Assembly (NCBI GenBank): GCA_963965975.1
Contig: OZ014415.1
Coordinates: 6,267,001-6,331,000 of the forward strand
Source of the DNA: Xestospongia bergquistia
Lineage: Eukaryota > Porifera > Demospongiae > Haplosclerida > Petrosiidae
Direction: 5' to 3'
DNA: 64,000 bases
Shown: positions 23,066 to 32,740 of the stretch, one piece after another
Layout of the letters: every line of letters starts with the position of its first letter
Position numbering within the stretch: position 1 is the first letter of the stretch
Translations under genes and position numbers: made by a program
The notes under the pieces: generated by a model
Databases searched by the model: none
The model's input: the letters and a program-made list of their open reading frames with translations, nothing else
What the model was told of the DNA's origin: nothing

Positions 23066-23466
23066 TGTCATGTTAAAAGTTATGTTACATTCTGGTGCTC
23101 AACGTGCTCCTCTACTAGTTCTCTCTTGTCAATTTCAACCTGCTGAAGTAGAAGATGTTAACTCTACCCTGCCATCTCTTGATGTGGCTGATAGATTAAA
23201 GTTGTGTGACATCAATCATCCTTGGCAGGTTAGCTGTTCCACTATATAAATAATATCACCATATAGAGTGGATGTTAATGTACCAAAAGAATTTATTCTC
23301 AAGCCTATTTTTTTCATAACTATTTGGCATCAGTGAACTGATCCTTTCATAAACTAGATAGTCACTTTAACTATTTCTCTCAACTCTAGGTACGAACACT
23401 TAATTTACAAACATTTGAAGGTTTAGAAGATGGTCTGGATTGGTTATTAACAGCATCTAACAGTTA
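23066..23466 (+). pseudogene. FBXO4 pseudogene 2 (exons 5-6)
   Basis: Starts inside exon 5 (ATGTTAAAAGTTATGTTACA), keeps intron 5 and complete exon 6 ending ASNS-stop, then the 3' flank. It joins directly to the truncated 5' end of ankyrin copy B at 23062-23066, which marks the tandem duplication junction. No upstream exons. Confidence 0.9.
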
Positions 23467-23792
23467 ATTATTATAACCATGATCACAGAAGTCTGTGTAA
23501 GTACCTATTTTTTATTTTTGTTCACATTTTATTTCTATATTGTGTGCTGGTATATATTTTCATCCATTTTATTCTATTGTTTCAACAATCAGAGAAATAC
23601 ATGATGAAGATGATGATGAAAACAATCACATACACAGTACACAAAGAAACTGACACTATAGATTGAGTTATATAAACTTCAAAGGCATATGTAGCTGTGT
23701 TAAGAGGAAAGATTGTTAGAAAAGTGAAGAGTGGGTGACTACACTTAAGCAAAGAGCTTTGTACTTGTCAACAATGGAGATGATGACAAATT

Positions 23793-24470
23793 CTCATTTT
23801 TGGAACAGATTCATGTTTACATCACCTTGCTGAGTCATTTACTATCTTTGTAGATGGAACTTTCTCAGTGTAGTTTTTACCATCCACATCATAAATATGG
23901 TCAAACATTTCCAATAACGTATGCACTACTTCCAAATAAGCAACACCAGACATATAGCTGAGCTTTCATACTCTTTATAGACACTGCTCTGAACAATGGT
24001 CTGACACTAAATCCAGAAACATTGCTTTGCAGTTCCCAGCTAGCTATTGTACAAGCTGGAGCAGTCAATTTCCCAAATGCCACCATCAAGGCTGCTATTA
24101 TCACTTCATGCAAGCCATCTGGTGAAAAGTACAATCACTTAGTTTAGTAGAAGGGTACAAGTCTAGTAATCAAGAACTCAAGAGATTTGTACAGAAAGTA
24201 GTATCATTGGCATTTTGTACCCCACAGCATGACTTGCTATTCAACAAGAGGCTCTGGTATATAACAAGCAGATCATCTAGTAGAATACTTCAATCAAACA
24301 TGGTTGAATGGACAATTCAACATCCAGCAGTGGAACTAATTTGATTACACAGGGCCAAGAACAAACAACCACCTAGAAGGGTGGCACTCAAAATTAAAGA
24401 AATGGCTGGCAAGCCTTATCCTAATATTTATGAGCTGATCATGACAATGATATAAAAAAAGAAGAGGCAC
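23793..24470 (+). pseudogene. MULE-type transposase remnant (unit 2)
   Basis: Duplicate of 17430-18120, with the same stops plus a 24-bp deletion after TTTCTCAGTG. The DFELAIVQAGAVNFPNAT-like and GCYYHFMQA blocks remain readable in translation. Non-functional. Confidence 0.7.
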
Positions 24471-24589
24471 AACAAGAATGAAGATGACATCCACTTTTAC
24501 TTTTAATGGATGGCCATTTGAGTCATTTAGCTATGTTTTTGTAAGTAAAGTAGCAGAGGAACCAAGTCATTGTTTTTTGTTTGCCTCCT

Positions 24590-24842
24590 AACAGCACATA
24601 CAAGACCCAACCTCTGAAAAAGGTATGTTTGGACCATTAAAAAAGATTTGGAAAGAAGAGTGCCATTCTTATTTACTAAAAGACACTGGTAAAGTTATTA
24701 CAAGGAACCAATTCGCAACTCTGTTTGGAAGCTTGGATGAGGGTCATGACACCACACAACATATTTATATTGAGTGGGTTCAGGATAACTGGAGTATATC
24801 CTGTATATATACATGCAGGTGGCCTATGTAACTCAAAAACAG
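24590..24842 (+). pseudogene. pogo/Tigger-like transposase remnant (unit 2)
   Basis: Duplicate of 18240-18485. It has a 68-residue open frame with the GPLKKIWKEECHSYLLKDTG block before the frameshift into the AWMRVMTPHN-like end. Confidence 0.65.
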
Positions 24843-24862
24843 AATGCAGTTAGAACAAGTAG

Positions 24863-24899
24863 AAAGTTACAATTATACATAAGGTATAATTGTAACTTT
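24863..24899. other. Perfect 16-bp hairpin before an FBXO4 tail
   Basis: Arms AAAGTTACAATTATAC (24863-24878) and GTATAATTGTAACTTT (24884-24899) with a 5-nt loop. The unit 1 version has one mismatch (GTATAATCGTAACTTT). It lies exactly at the border between transposon remnants and FBXO4-derived sequence, so it may be a transposon end. Confidence 0.7.
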
Positions 24900-24905
24900 T
24901 GGAAG

Positions 24906-24957
24906 GTTTAGAAAATGGACTAGATTGGTTGTTAGCAGCATCTAACAATTAACTATT
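24906..24957 (+). pseudogene. FBXO4 exon 6 tail (unit 2)
   Basis: Duplicate of 18553-18607: EGLENGLDWLLAASNN, a stop and then 3' flank. It is followed by a TA/TG microsatellite (about 24978-25020), which is longer than in unit 1. Confidence 0.8.
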
Positions 24958-25332
24958 ATAACCATGATCACAGAAGTTTTATATATATACATATATATAT
25001 ATGTGTGTGTGTGTGTGTGTATTAGGTTTTTATTTTTGTCCTTATTAATTTTAATTTCTATTACTGTACTGTTTGTGATGTTCCTTTTTTTCAAATATTT
25101 AATAGAAATAGGAAATATAACAAGGAAGAAATAAGAATCAACTTGCTCTTATATATTATTAAAAAAATAAAAAAGCTACATCTTCCCACCTATACATTAA
25201 ACTAACTGAAATATGCTTCTTATAAATAAGTTAGCAAACATTCTACTATATACCTGGTACTACCATAAATGTTTCTCTATGACATGAATAAGTATTATCT
25301 ACATCACAAGAATACAGCTCTAGGAACTTTTG

Positions 25333-28300
25333 TTAGGCTTTTACTAATATATCTTGAAAAGGCGATAAGTTAGACAATTTATTTTGTAGTCCTGCAACAT
25401 CTTCATTTAAAACATTTTTGCGGTTAAAGTATGGCAGATACAGAGATTCAAGTTTCTTAAAAATTTCAGTTCTTGTTAATTGCTGCATCTTGGGAGTAGA
25501 GTCTTTTTCTGTCAATTTCAAAGAGGAAGATATAGTATTACGTAAAAGCTGCTTTATTTCTTCATTGCTAGTATGTTGCAAGAGTCCTCCCATGTCATCA
25601 ACAGTTGCTCCATGTGATATAAATATCTTCAATGCTGACATGTTTTCACCCTTCACAGCATAGTGAAGAGGGCTTGGATGATCAGATGTCTTGAAATTGA
25701 GGGATGCACCTTTCTCTATAAGCTTAGTCAACAAAGCATCGTCGTTTTCCACGACTGCTATATGGAGAGAAGATATGCCATCTTCAGTTTGGGCAGTAAT
25801 GTCAGCTCCTGCATCAATGAGAGTGCTGGCAAACTGACTCTCATATGCAGAGGCCACTATTAATGGCGTAACACCACAATTATTAGCTACATTTACACTG
25901 GCCCCAAGGCTCATCAACTTTTGTGCCATTTGAACCTTTTTCTGTCGTAAAACATGAATTAATGGAGTGTTTCCATATATCCCATCTTGAGTATCAATGT
26001 TGCATTTCTTTGCTGCAAAAATATCGAGTATTTCATAATTCTCTTGGATAACTGCAATAAATAGAGGAGTAAGCCCATCCTTTGTTCTCATTGTGTCTGG
26101 ATCATTTGTATATTTTAACAAAAGTTTGGTCATTTCAATGTGATTGTAAAATGCAGCAGCATGAAGCGGTGTAAATCCATTTGATTCCTTCCCAATTTCA
26201 ACTTTAGCTCCATAATCTAATAAAATTTTGGCTTTATTCAAATAGTTTTGCTCTACTGCTATCAGAAGTGGGATAACATTATCTGGACCCGGCAACATTT
26301 CAACTCCAGCCTTTAGTAATAACGTGAAGAACTCATCGCTAACATAAGGAGAGCTTACAGCAATATGGAGTGCAGTTCCAATAAAGAATTCTGCATTTGG
26401 ATCTGCACCAAATTCAAGTAAGATTTGTGTGCTTTTTATGTAACCATTGAAAATCGATTCATAAAGAATAGGCAAAGGAGTACTGTTATTATAAACTAAA
26501 ATGTTTGGATTTTCACCTTGCTCTAACAGAAATGTTAAAACTGGTGGATTTAGAAGTGCATAATGTATTGGGGGATCAGTAGAAGATGCATTGAGAGATG
26601 TCACAACATTGGGATTAATGTTGAGCATTAAGGCTACTTGAGATATCTCACCATAACGACATGCTACATGAAAAGCCGCTAGACCTTTACCATTAAGAAC
26701 ATCAAAAGTTGCTCCAAGATTTAAAAGAAAATCCACAACTGATTTCATTTGTTTGATAAAAGCATAACTTAAAGCACTGTCTTGAAAATTGTCAACGAGA
26801 TTGATATCTGCTTCGTAATTAAGTAATGTCATCACAGCACTCTCATTGTTCTTGATGACACCACCAATGAGAGGAGTTGTCCCACCAATGTTTTGAATAT
26901 TGACATTGGCTCCCTTTTGACAAAGAAACTCAACCATATCATTTTGAAAACGAAAAACAGCCAAATGAAGAGCAGTGTTGCCCTCATTATTTGTGGCATC
27001 AATAGCACCATTATGATTTACAATACTGGTTAATATCTTGTAATGTTTTCTAATAACAGCCATATGAATAGGGTAAACAATCATGCCAGGCTTAGGAGTA
27101 GCCATTTGATTGACATCAGCACCAGAGTCTATCAGAAGTTGAGCTATCTCGTACTGTTCATTAATTAAAGCTTTAGCAAGAGGTGATATATTTTGTGCAT
27201 TCATCAAGTTTAGATTGACTTTTAATTGTATAAGCTTTTGTACTGCTCTAATATTACCCATCCAGACAGCATGATGTAGTGGTGTACCAATAGTTGGAAA
27301 GCATAAGGTAGGATCAGCTCCATGTTTAATGAGGAGTTCAATTAAGTCAACATGATCCAGTTCACAAGCTGCATGAAGTGAAGTTGCTTCTTTCTCAGGA
27401 TGTACTTCATTGGGATTAGCACCATGCTCTAGCATAACTTCAACCATTTTTATGTCACCACCACAATTGAGGCAACATTCTAAAAGTGGAGGATTGAGTG
27501 TGTGGCTGGCAGATTTGAGTAACTTGGGACATTTTTGTAGAAATGCTTTTAGCAGAGTATGTTTTTTAGAAGCTAAGACAAGCTGAAAAGGAGATATTCC
27601 CTGATTGTCATAACACAGAGCATTAGCACCATGTTCTAACAACACCTCTACCACTCTACCATTGCCACGATGAACTGCGACATGGAGAGAAGTGACTCCA
27701 TCTTTGTCACAAGCATTAGGTAATGCTCCTTTCTTCAGTAAAAATTCAACTACGTCAGCATGATTCATGAAAGAAGCTAGACGAACTGGAGTCAAACCAG
27801 ATGAAGTTGAAGCTTCAATGTTAGCACCTGCAATAAGCAATGTTTCAACAACAACTCTTTGGCCAAGATTTGCAGCAACATGAAGTGGAGTCAGTTTATC
27901 TGAATTTCGAGTTAGTATATTGACATTAATACCCTTCTCAAGCATAACTTGAATTGCTTCATTATTACCATACTGAGCAGCATGATGAATAGGAAAATAT
28001 CCATTATCATCAGGCTCTGTGAGAGTATAGCCATTATTTATCAGCTCAATAGCTTTAGGGTTTGCTTTTCGGATAAAGAAATACAACTCATTTTTGTCAT
28101 CAAACATAATTTTTGTATTATCTACAGTAACTGAGTTTTGCCCATGTAATGCCTTTTTGCCTACCTTTGGGACAAACACATCAACTGAACCAACAACTGG
28201 TGGTATTTGCACATGCATTGCTTTTGGCTGTTGAAGTTTAGGTTCATTCTTAATAGCAGGTGGTGGGGTTGCAGTTTGTGAACTAATCCCAGTGATATAT

Positions 28301-30030
28301 TTAGCCACAATGGCTTGTACATATAGACTCGTGCAAACTTCAGGTGTGACTTCTTGCTGATTTATTTGAAACAAAACTGCTAATTTACCTTTAAAGCCAA
28401 GAGTCATAAACTCTTTTTCAACTAATGCTACAAACACATTGTTTTTAATATCAATTGCCAATTGGAAAGCTTGATGTAAACTTTGTAAACTGATATTTGC
28501 TTTGAAGCTTGAAACAAATGATGTACCCATTTGTATGCCATAAGACTGTAGAGAAGACCTAATTATTGATGATATCTTTTCATGAAGATTATACCAAAAT
28601 GACACTGACTGTTGATGTTTTAAGTACTCATGAGCTAACTCACGATCATAGATCTTTAAGTCACCATCAACAAGGAGAATGCCATCAGATGTTGGCAAAC
28701 TATTATCTGGAATCTTCAATGATGGGTCAATCTTCTTGGCTAATTGAGGGTAATGTATTTGGAGCAGAGCTGTGGCAAAGTGCTTACGAGTTGCTAGTTT
28801 TGATGTTTTGGCTTTTTCTAAAATGTCATAAACTAAAACTTCTGGTTTTCTGTAAGTGATTTGAGACATAATATTATCAATATCATTTTCTGTAAGATCA
28901 AGAGCTCGACCTAAATTGGGTGCAATGCTGTAAGGGACATTGTCTGCAATGTGAAGTTTTTCTTCAGGTGATAAATCGTCAAGGAGACCAGTCAACACTT
29001 CATTCTGTGGGTCTTCTGCTTCAATCAATTTATTTGTAATTTTAACATCTTTTGAAGATATAGGAAACACACCAGGAGGTTCTACACTGTGATCTGGTAG
29101 TTTTGGACTCTCACTGCTATAATTTGGCCTGAAAAAATGAACAGGTTTACCAGTAACTCCACTAAAAGCAGGAAACAGCTCCAAAAGCTCTGTATAAGCT
29201 TGGTTGAGAGTTTTGTAAATTTGAGGATCATTGACATGAAAAAGAGGAATTGAAGGATTGACAGGATAAAGAAGACTAAATGCTCTCTCTGCTGTTTCCT
29301 TGGTGACTAAGTGAAGCTTCCAGGCCAAGTTAGAAAATATGACTATAGTTGTTGATATATCAGCCAGTTGTGTTATAAAATTTGACAGAACTTTTTGATA
29401 GAGATCTCGCAATTGATCTATATTTTCAAGACAATTAACTATTTGATGTGAAGACGAGAAAAACACTTCTATTAGTAGACATCCTTCCGTAGTATAACAA
29501 GTTCCAAGATGATCAAAAAAGAGGTGGGTGTTATCTGTATGCGAAAGAAAATCGTATGTAGAAGATTGAAATTCACGAACTGGAACACGTAACGATTGAA
29601 TAGTGTCATCATCTTTTTCTATCTTAGCAATAATGGCTATTGCAGACAAATCATGTGACATATTAAAATATACCCTCTCATTGTTTATTGCTATAGCCAT
29701 TCGCCAACACAAGTTTGGAGGTAGACTTGAGTTTCGTTCGTTTATACTTTCATTCTGTGTGAATAAAAAGATAAAATTAATTACTGCAACTCAGTTGACA
29801 ACCTTATATATTGTACAAACAAGCACAGATAGAATGCCAGTGCCATCATGATCAGTACTGTAAGCAAATCTTTGTTGCAAAAATTACTTTATATTCAGAG
29901 AATATAATTATACAACTATTTTATCATCTTAACAACAGTAAAGTATAGATTCATGTTTTAATACCTGTGACATTCTTGCAGCAAGTAGCCAACGCCCAAT
30001 GGGTGTATCCTCGCTTACATAAGTGCGCAT
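25333..30030 (-). CDS. Death-domain/ankyrin-repeat protein, copy C (intact)
   Basis: Two exons: 30030-29965 (22 codons, MRTYVSEDTPIGRWLLAARM) and 29754-25333, phase 0, giving 1495 residues. Exon 1 is supported by a clean ATG, a CAG|GTATT donor and a CACACAG acceptor. Residues about 30-240 are a conserved region of unknown fold. A death domain spans about 281-361 (APNLGRALDLTENDIDNI; FATALLQIHYPQLAKKI), and a helical region of unknown type follows to about 505. From about 575 to 1390 there are some two dozen ankyrin repeats (for example TPLHVAANLGQRVVVETLL). No membrane segment or signal peptide is visible. Death domains form homotypic complexes and ankyrins bind ligands, so a cytoplasmic signalling or immune adaptor is plausible but inferred. 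It is the only unbroken copy of three. No NACHT or kinase domain was seen. Confidence 0.9.
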
Positions 30031-30632
30031 GCTCAGTAAAATCTTGTCAGTAAACTAAATTCATATTATATTTCTAAGCTCAGTCACGCCTCTTAGCACA
30101 AGAAGAGAGGCGTGGCTGAACCTTGAACACAATGCTTCAGGAAACTGAGGGTTAGGTTGATAGGCTGGGAATACAGACATTCATAGTAACAACACCTAAT
30201 GCTAAAACAAGCTGTATTGTGTTATTGCTTCTAGACAAACCCTTGAATGGTTAAGAAGGCTGCTAGAATAGCAATGGTAGTAATGTAGTCTTGTAGAGTC
30301 ACCCTTTTAACTGTACATGTAAAATTAAATTAATTGAGCCTCAATGAAAATGTTATAGGTGGCCAAGGAGCAAGCACTATATACAAAGTGAAGTCTATCT
30401 GCCATTCCATTATTGCTGTTAAACAATTACAAACAATAATGGAATGAACTGCATATAGCTTCGTCTTAAAATTTATTAATTGAGTTTTGAGAGGTACATT
30501 TCAGCATACACAATCAATCTGTTTTGTATAATTATAAGAACAACAAAATACGGTATTATTCAAAACACATACTATAAACATAATAGTGATCATTTTGGTT
30601 CATATCTAACAAAACTACATCACTAAATATCA
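30031..30632. other. Region between ankyrin C and PAF acetylhydrolase
   Basis: Contains the promoter side of copy C and the 3' flank of the acetylhydrolase gene. One hairpin is visible: CATTCCATTATTG (30403-30415) and CAATAATGGAATG (30434-30446), perfect arms of 13 bp. No gene is seen. Confidence 0.5.
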
Positions 30633-31826
30633 TTAGAACTTCACTTTAGTACCATATATTATGCTATCTTCATTGTCATCTCCATCAAGTAGAGGGATAT
30701 GTCTCTGATATTGTGGATCTTCAAGGAGAAATCTCTTTAAGAAGGCATGACAAAGCTTTAAATTTAGTAGGTGAGCTTTTAAAGGATCAGTAATAGATTT
30801 CTCAGAGTCTGGCAAAAAATCTAAAAAAACAAAGATACTATCTGTTTGATTCCTATGAATTGTTCCATCAATGGTCACAATGTGGCAACTGGAAAAACCA
30901 GCTTCACCAACAGGCTTTACAAGTTTCATCATTCGTTGGATAGCATCTGATGTTTGGTAGGGACCACTACTATTAATAAAAATTAAGGGCTGACAAATGC
31001 CATTTGCGAAGACCTCTTCTGAGACAGGCATCATCCATGGATCTAGAGCAATGCCACATTTGAATCTAGGCTCATTAAATAGACACTCAATAATAGCAGC
31101 TCCTCCAAGCGAATGTCCCATTATTGATATTGTGTCCTCTTGTAGATGACCTTTGAACTGAAGAAGATCAAAACTTGGGTCCATTAAGTTCTTAATGTGT
31201 GTACCCCCCACATTGAGTATGTGTAAAAAGTCAATGGTTACTTGTAATTCCTGTGATCTTTTTCGAACTTGTCTGTTTCGAAATTCAAATTCACTTTCAT
31301 TTTCTTTCTTCTCAAAATAAGGAAGCCACTCGTCAATGTAACCCAAAGGAGAATCAAAACTTCTCCTCCTCAGAGTTACACAAGAAGACCCATCTCTGTG
31401 CTCAGGTACTGCCACAACAATACCATGAGAGGCTAAATCACTACATATTCCAGAACAGGAAGTACGACAACCCATGCGACCATGGGAAAAAACTACAATA
31501 GGAAATTGAGGGAAATTCTCTGATAAAAGAGGTACTCCATACAAAGCTGGTATCTTTACATCAGCTGTGTCTTCAATAGCTTCATCACGAAGAGGTAGAC
31601 GATTTCTAGAAGTAGTTCTTAAGATATTAATGTAAGTGTGTGCATACTCTGGAGTTGGATACCATTTAGAATACTCTGTCTCTCCATAAGATTGTTCATG
31701 TTGTGTAGGATAAAAAAGGCGGAGAAGTGGCCAATCTGTAGTTCCTGCTATGTCCTCAAAAGTGGGCATAATATCCACACAACCAACTTTATGAGGCCCA
31801 GTGGGAGATGGAATTGGAGAGGCCAT
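30633..31826 (-). CDS. PAFAH2: Platelet-activating factor acetylhydrolase, intracellular type
   Basis: Hydrolyses the sn-2 acetyl or oxidised short acyl group of PAF-like phospholipids. Single exon; ATG at 31826 (MASPIPSPTGPHKVG), 397 residues, close to mammalian PAFAH2 (about 390). In this numbering the GHSLGG nucleophile is Ser239, the acidic residue lies in LDPWMMPV (Asp262) and the histidine in DGTIHRNQTD (His324). The 23-residue Ser-to-Asp spacing is as in PAF acetylhydrolases. No signal peptide is evident, so the intracellular type II is likelier than the plasma type. It follows ELOVL at 103 bp on the same strand. A decayed partial copy lies at 15325-16107. The subtype is inferred from length and the lack of a leader. 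Confidence 0.9.
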   Translation of the reverse strand: MASPIPSPTGPHKVGCVDIMPTFEDIAGTTDWPLLRLFYPTQHEQSYGETEYSKWYPTPEYAHTYINILRTTSRNRLPLRDEAIEDTADVKIPALYGVPLLSENFPQFPIVVFSHGRMGCRTSCSGICSDLASHGIVVAVPEHRDGSSCVTLRRRSFDSPLGYIDEWLPYFEKKENESEFEFRNRQVRKRSQELQVTIDFLHILNVGGTHIKNLMDPSFDLLQFKGHLQEDTISIMGHSLGGAAIIECLFNEPRFKCGIALDPWMMPVSEEVFANGICQPLIFINSSGPYQTSDAIQRMMKLVKPVGEAGFSSCHIVTIDGTIHRNQTDSIFVFLDFLPDSEKSITDPLKAHLLNLKLCHAFLKRFLLEDPQYQRHIPLLDGDDNEDSIIYGTKVKF

Positions 31827-31913
31827 TTTCTTTAAATCAATGACACGAGCAGCCCCACCCACTATTTATCCAGAGGTCACATAGAGAAAAATATCAAAAA
31901 ATATAACAAAATA

Positions 31914-31919
31914 TTTATT
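31914..31919 (-). terminator. Poly(A) signal of the ELOVL gene
   Basis: AATAAA on the minus strand, 11 nt beyond the ELOVL stop and about 90 nt before the next start codon. Separate polyadenylation therefore looks possible despite the tight packing. Confidence 0.5.
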
Positions 31920-31929
31920 GTAATATTGT

Positions 31930-32646
31930 TCAATCACTTTTTTTCAGCTCTCCCTTTTTTCTTATAAATGCATGATAGTAATAATTTGAAAACAGTCCAA
32001 TTAGAGCTATAGGATATAAGAAGGAATAGATACAATACCCCTCATTCATGTATCCATAGCAACCAATAAAAACCCCCACAACAAACTGCAATATCTGAAG
32101 TTGGGTGATTCCTTTCTTCCAAGCAAATTCTTGCAGTGGTAAGAAGGCTTTCATAGCATAATAACTGTACATAACTATATGTACGCCAGAGTTAAGGGCC
32201 ATACCAAATGCTATAGGAGGCCAGGGAGCATAATTATAGCCATAATCAGCGAGAAATGACATCGAAGCATGATGAAAAACATGCAAGAATGAGATTTGAC
32301 GACTTTTGTGTCGGAGTATCATGAAGACAGTATCTAAGAGTTCATAGTACTTGCTAAGCCAATATACATACAGACCCATTGATGTTACCGCTGAAGTACT
32401 TTCTAGTTTGAATATAGATTTTTCAGACCACAACCCAGTAGACAACAATATTAAAGAGACAATGCTGAGTATAACACAGTCAATATTGTGTAGTATGAGT
32501 AAACTCCTCAATTGAAGTGGGGGAAATAGCTTCATCAATCTTCTAGCTGAGAACACCATCATTAGATATAATGGGACAATGAGCATACTGTAACTGGTCA
32601 GGAACCGCCACATAACACGACTGTATGTTCCCCATCTTTCCTCCAT
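31930..32646 (-). CDS. Very-long-chain fatty acid elongase (ELOVL family)
   Basis: The condensing enzyme (3-ketoacyl-CoA synthase) of the ER elongation cycle. ATG at 32646 (MEERWGTYSRVMWRF) follows an in-frame stop; 238 residues, slightly short for the family (260-300). Hallmarks: SKYYELLDTVFMILR, the catalytic histidine box HVFHHASM, NSGVHIVMYSYYA and TQLQILQFVVG. About seven hydrophobic segments. The C-terminus GELKKSD fits the KKxx ER-retrieval signal. A TATATAG acceptor-like site lies about 35 bp upstream of the ATG, so a 5' non-coding exon is possible. Substrate class (saturated or polyunsaturated) cannot be read by eye. Confidence 0.92.
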   Translation of the reverse strand: MEERWGTYSRVMWRFLTSYSMLIVPLYLMMVFSARRLMKLFPPLQLRSLLILHNIDCVILSIVSLILLSTGLWSEKSIFKLESTSAVTSMGLYVYWLSKYYELLDTVFMILRHKSRQISFLHVFHHASMSFLADYGYNYAPWPPIAFGMALNSGVHIVMYSYYAMKAFLPLQEFAWKKGITQLQILQFVVGVFIGCYGYMNEGYCIYSFLYPIALIGLFSNYYYHAFIRKKGELKKSD

Positions 32647-32740
32647 TGTTGGCACTGATAATGCGTGGGTGAACTATATAATAAATTTATTATTCATTGA
32701 GAAAGAAAGAAATGTCAGTGATGATATTATGTACAACATA

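Larger units (their letters stand above)
23461..29421. repeat. Tandem segmental duplication, unit 2
   Basis: Second copy of the unit described at 17099-23062. It runs on without a break into the intact 5' part of ankyrin copy C, so this unit is probably closer to the ancestral arrangement. Confidence 0.9.

Noticed and set aside
16108..23466. FBXO4 fragments as retrocopies
   Set aside because: Introns are retained, so they are DNA-level copies.
25418..28859. Short plus-strand frames within ankyrin copies B and C
   Set aside because: They recur at the same places in each copy as antisense shadows and have no splice or domain support.
31827..31862. Extension of the PAF acetylhydrolase start to GTG at 31862
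   Set aside because: A normal ATG lies 36 bp downstream and non-ATG starts are unlikely here. The same reasoning puts the ELOVL start at 32646 instead of 32655.
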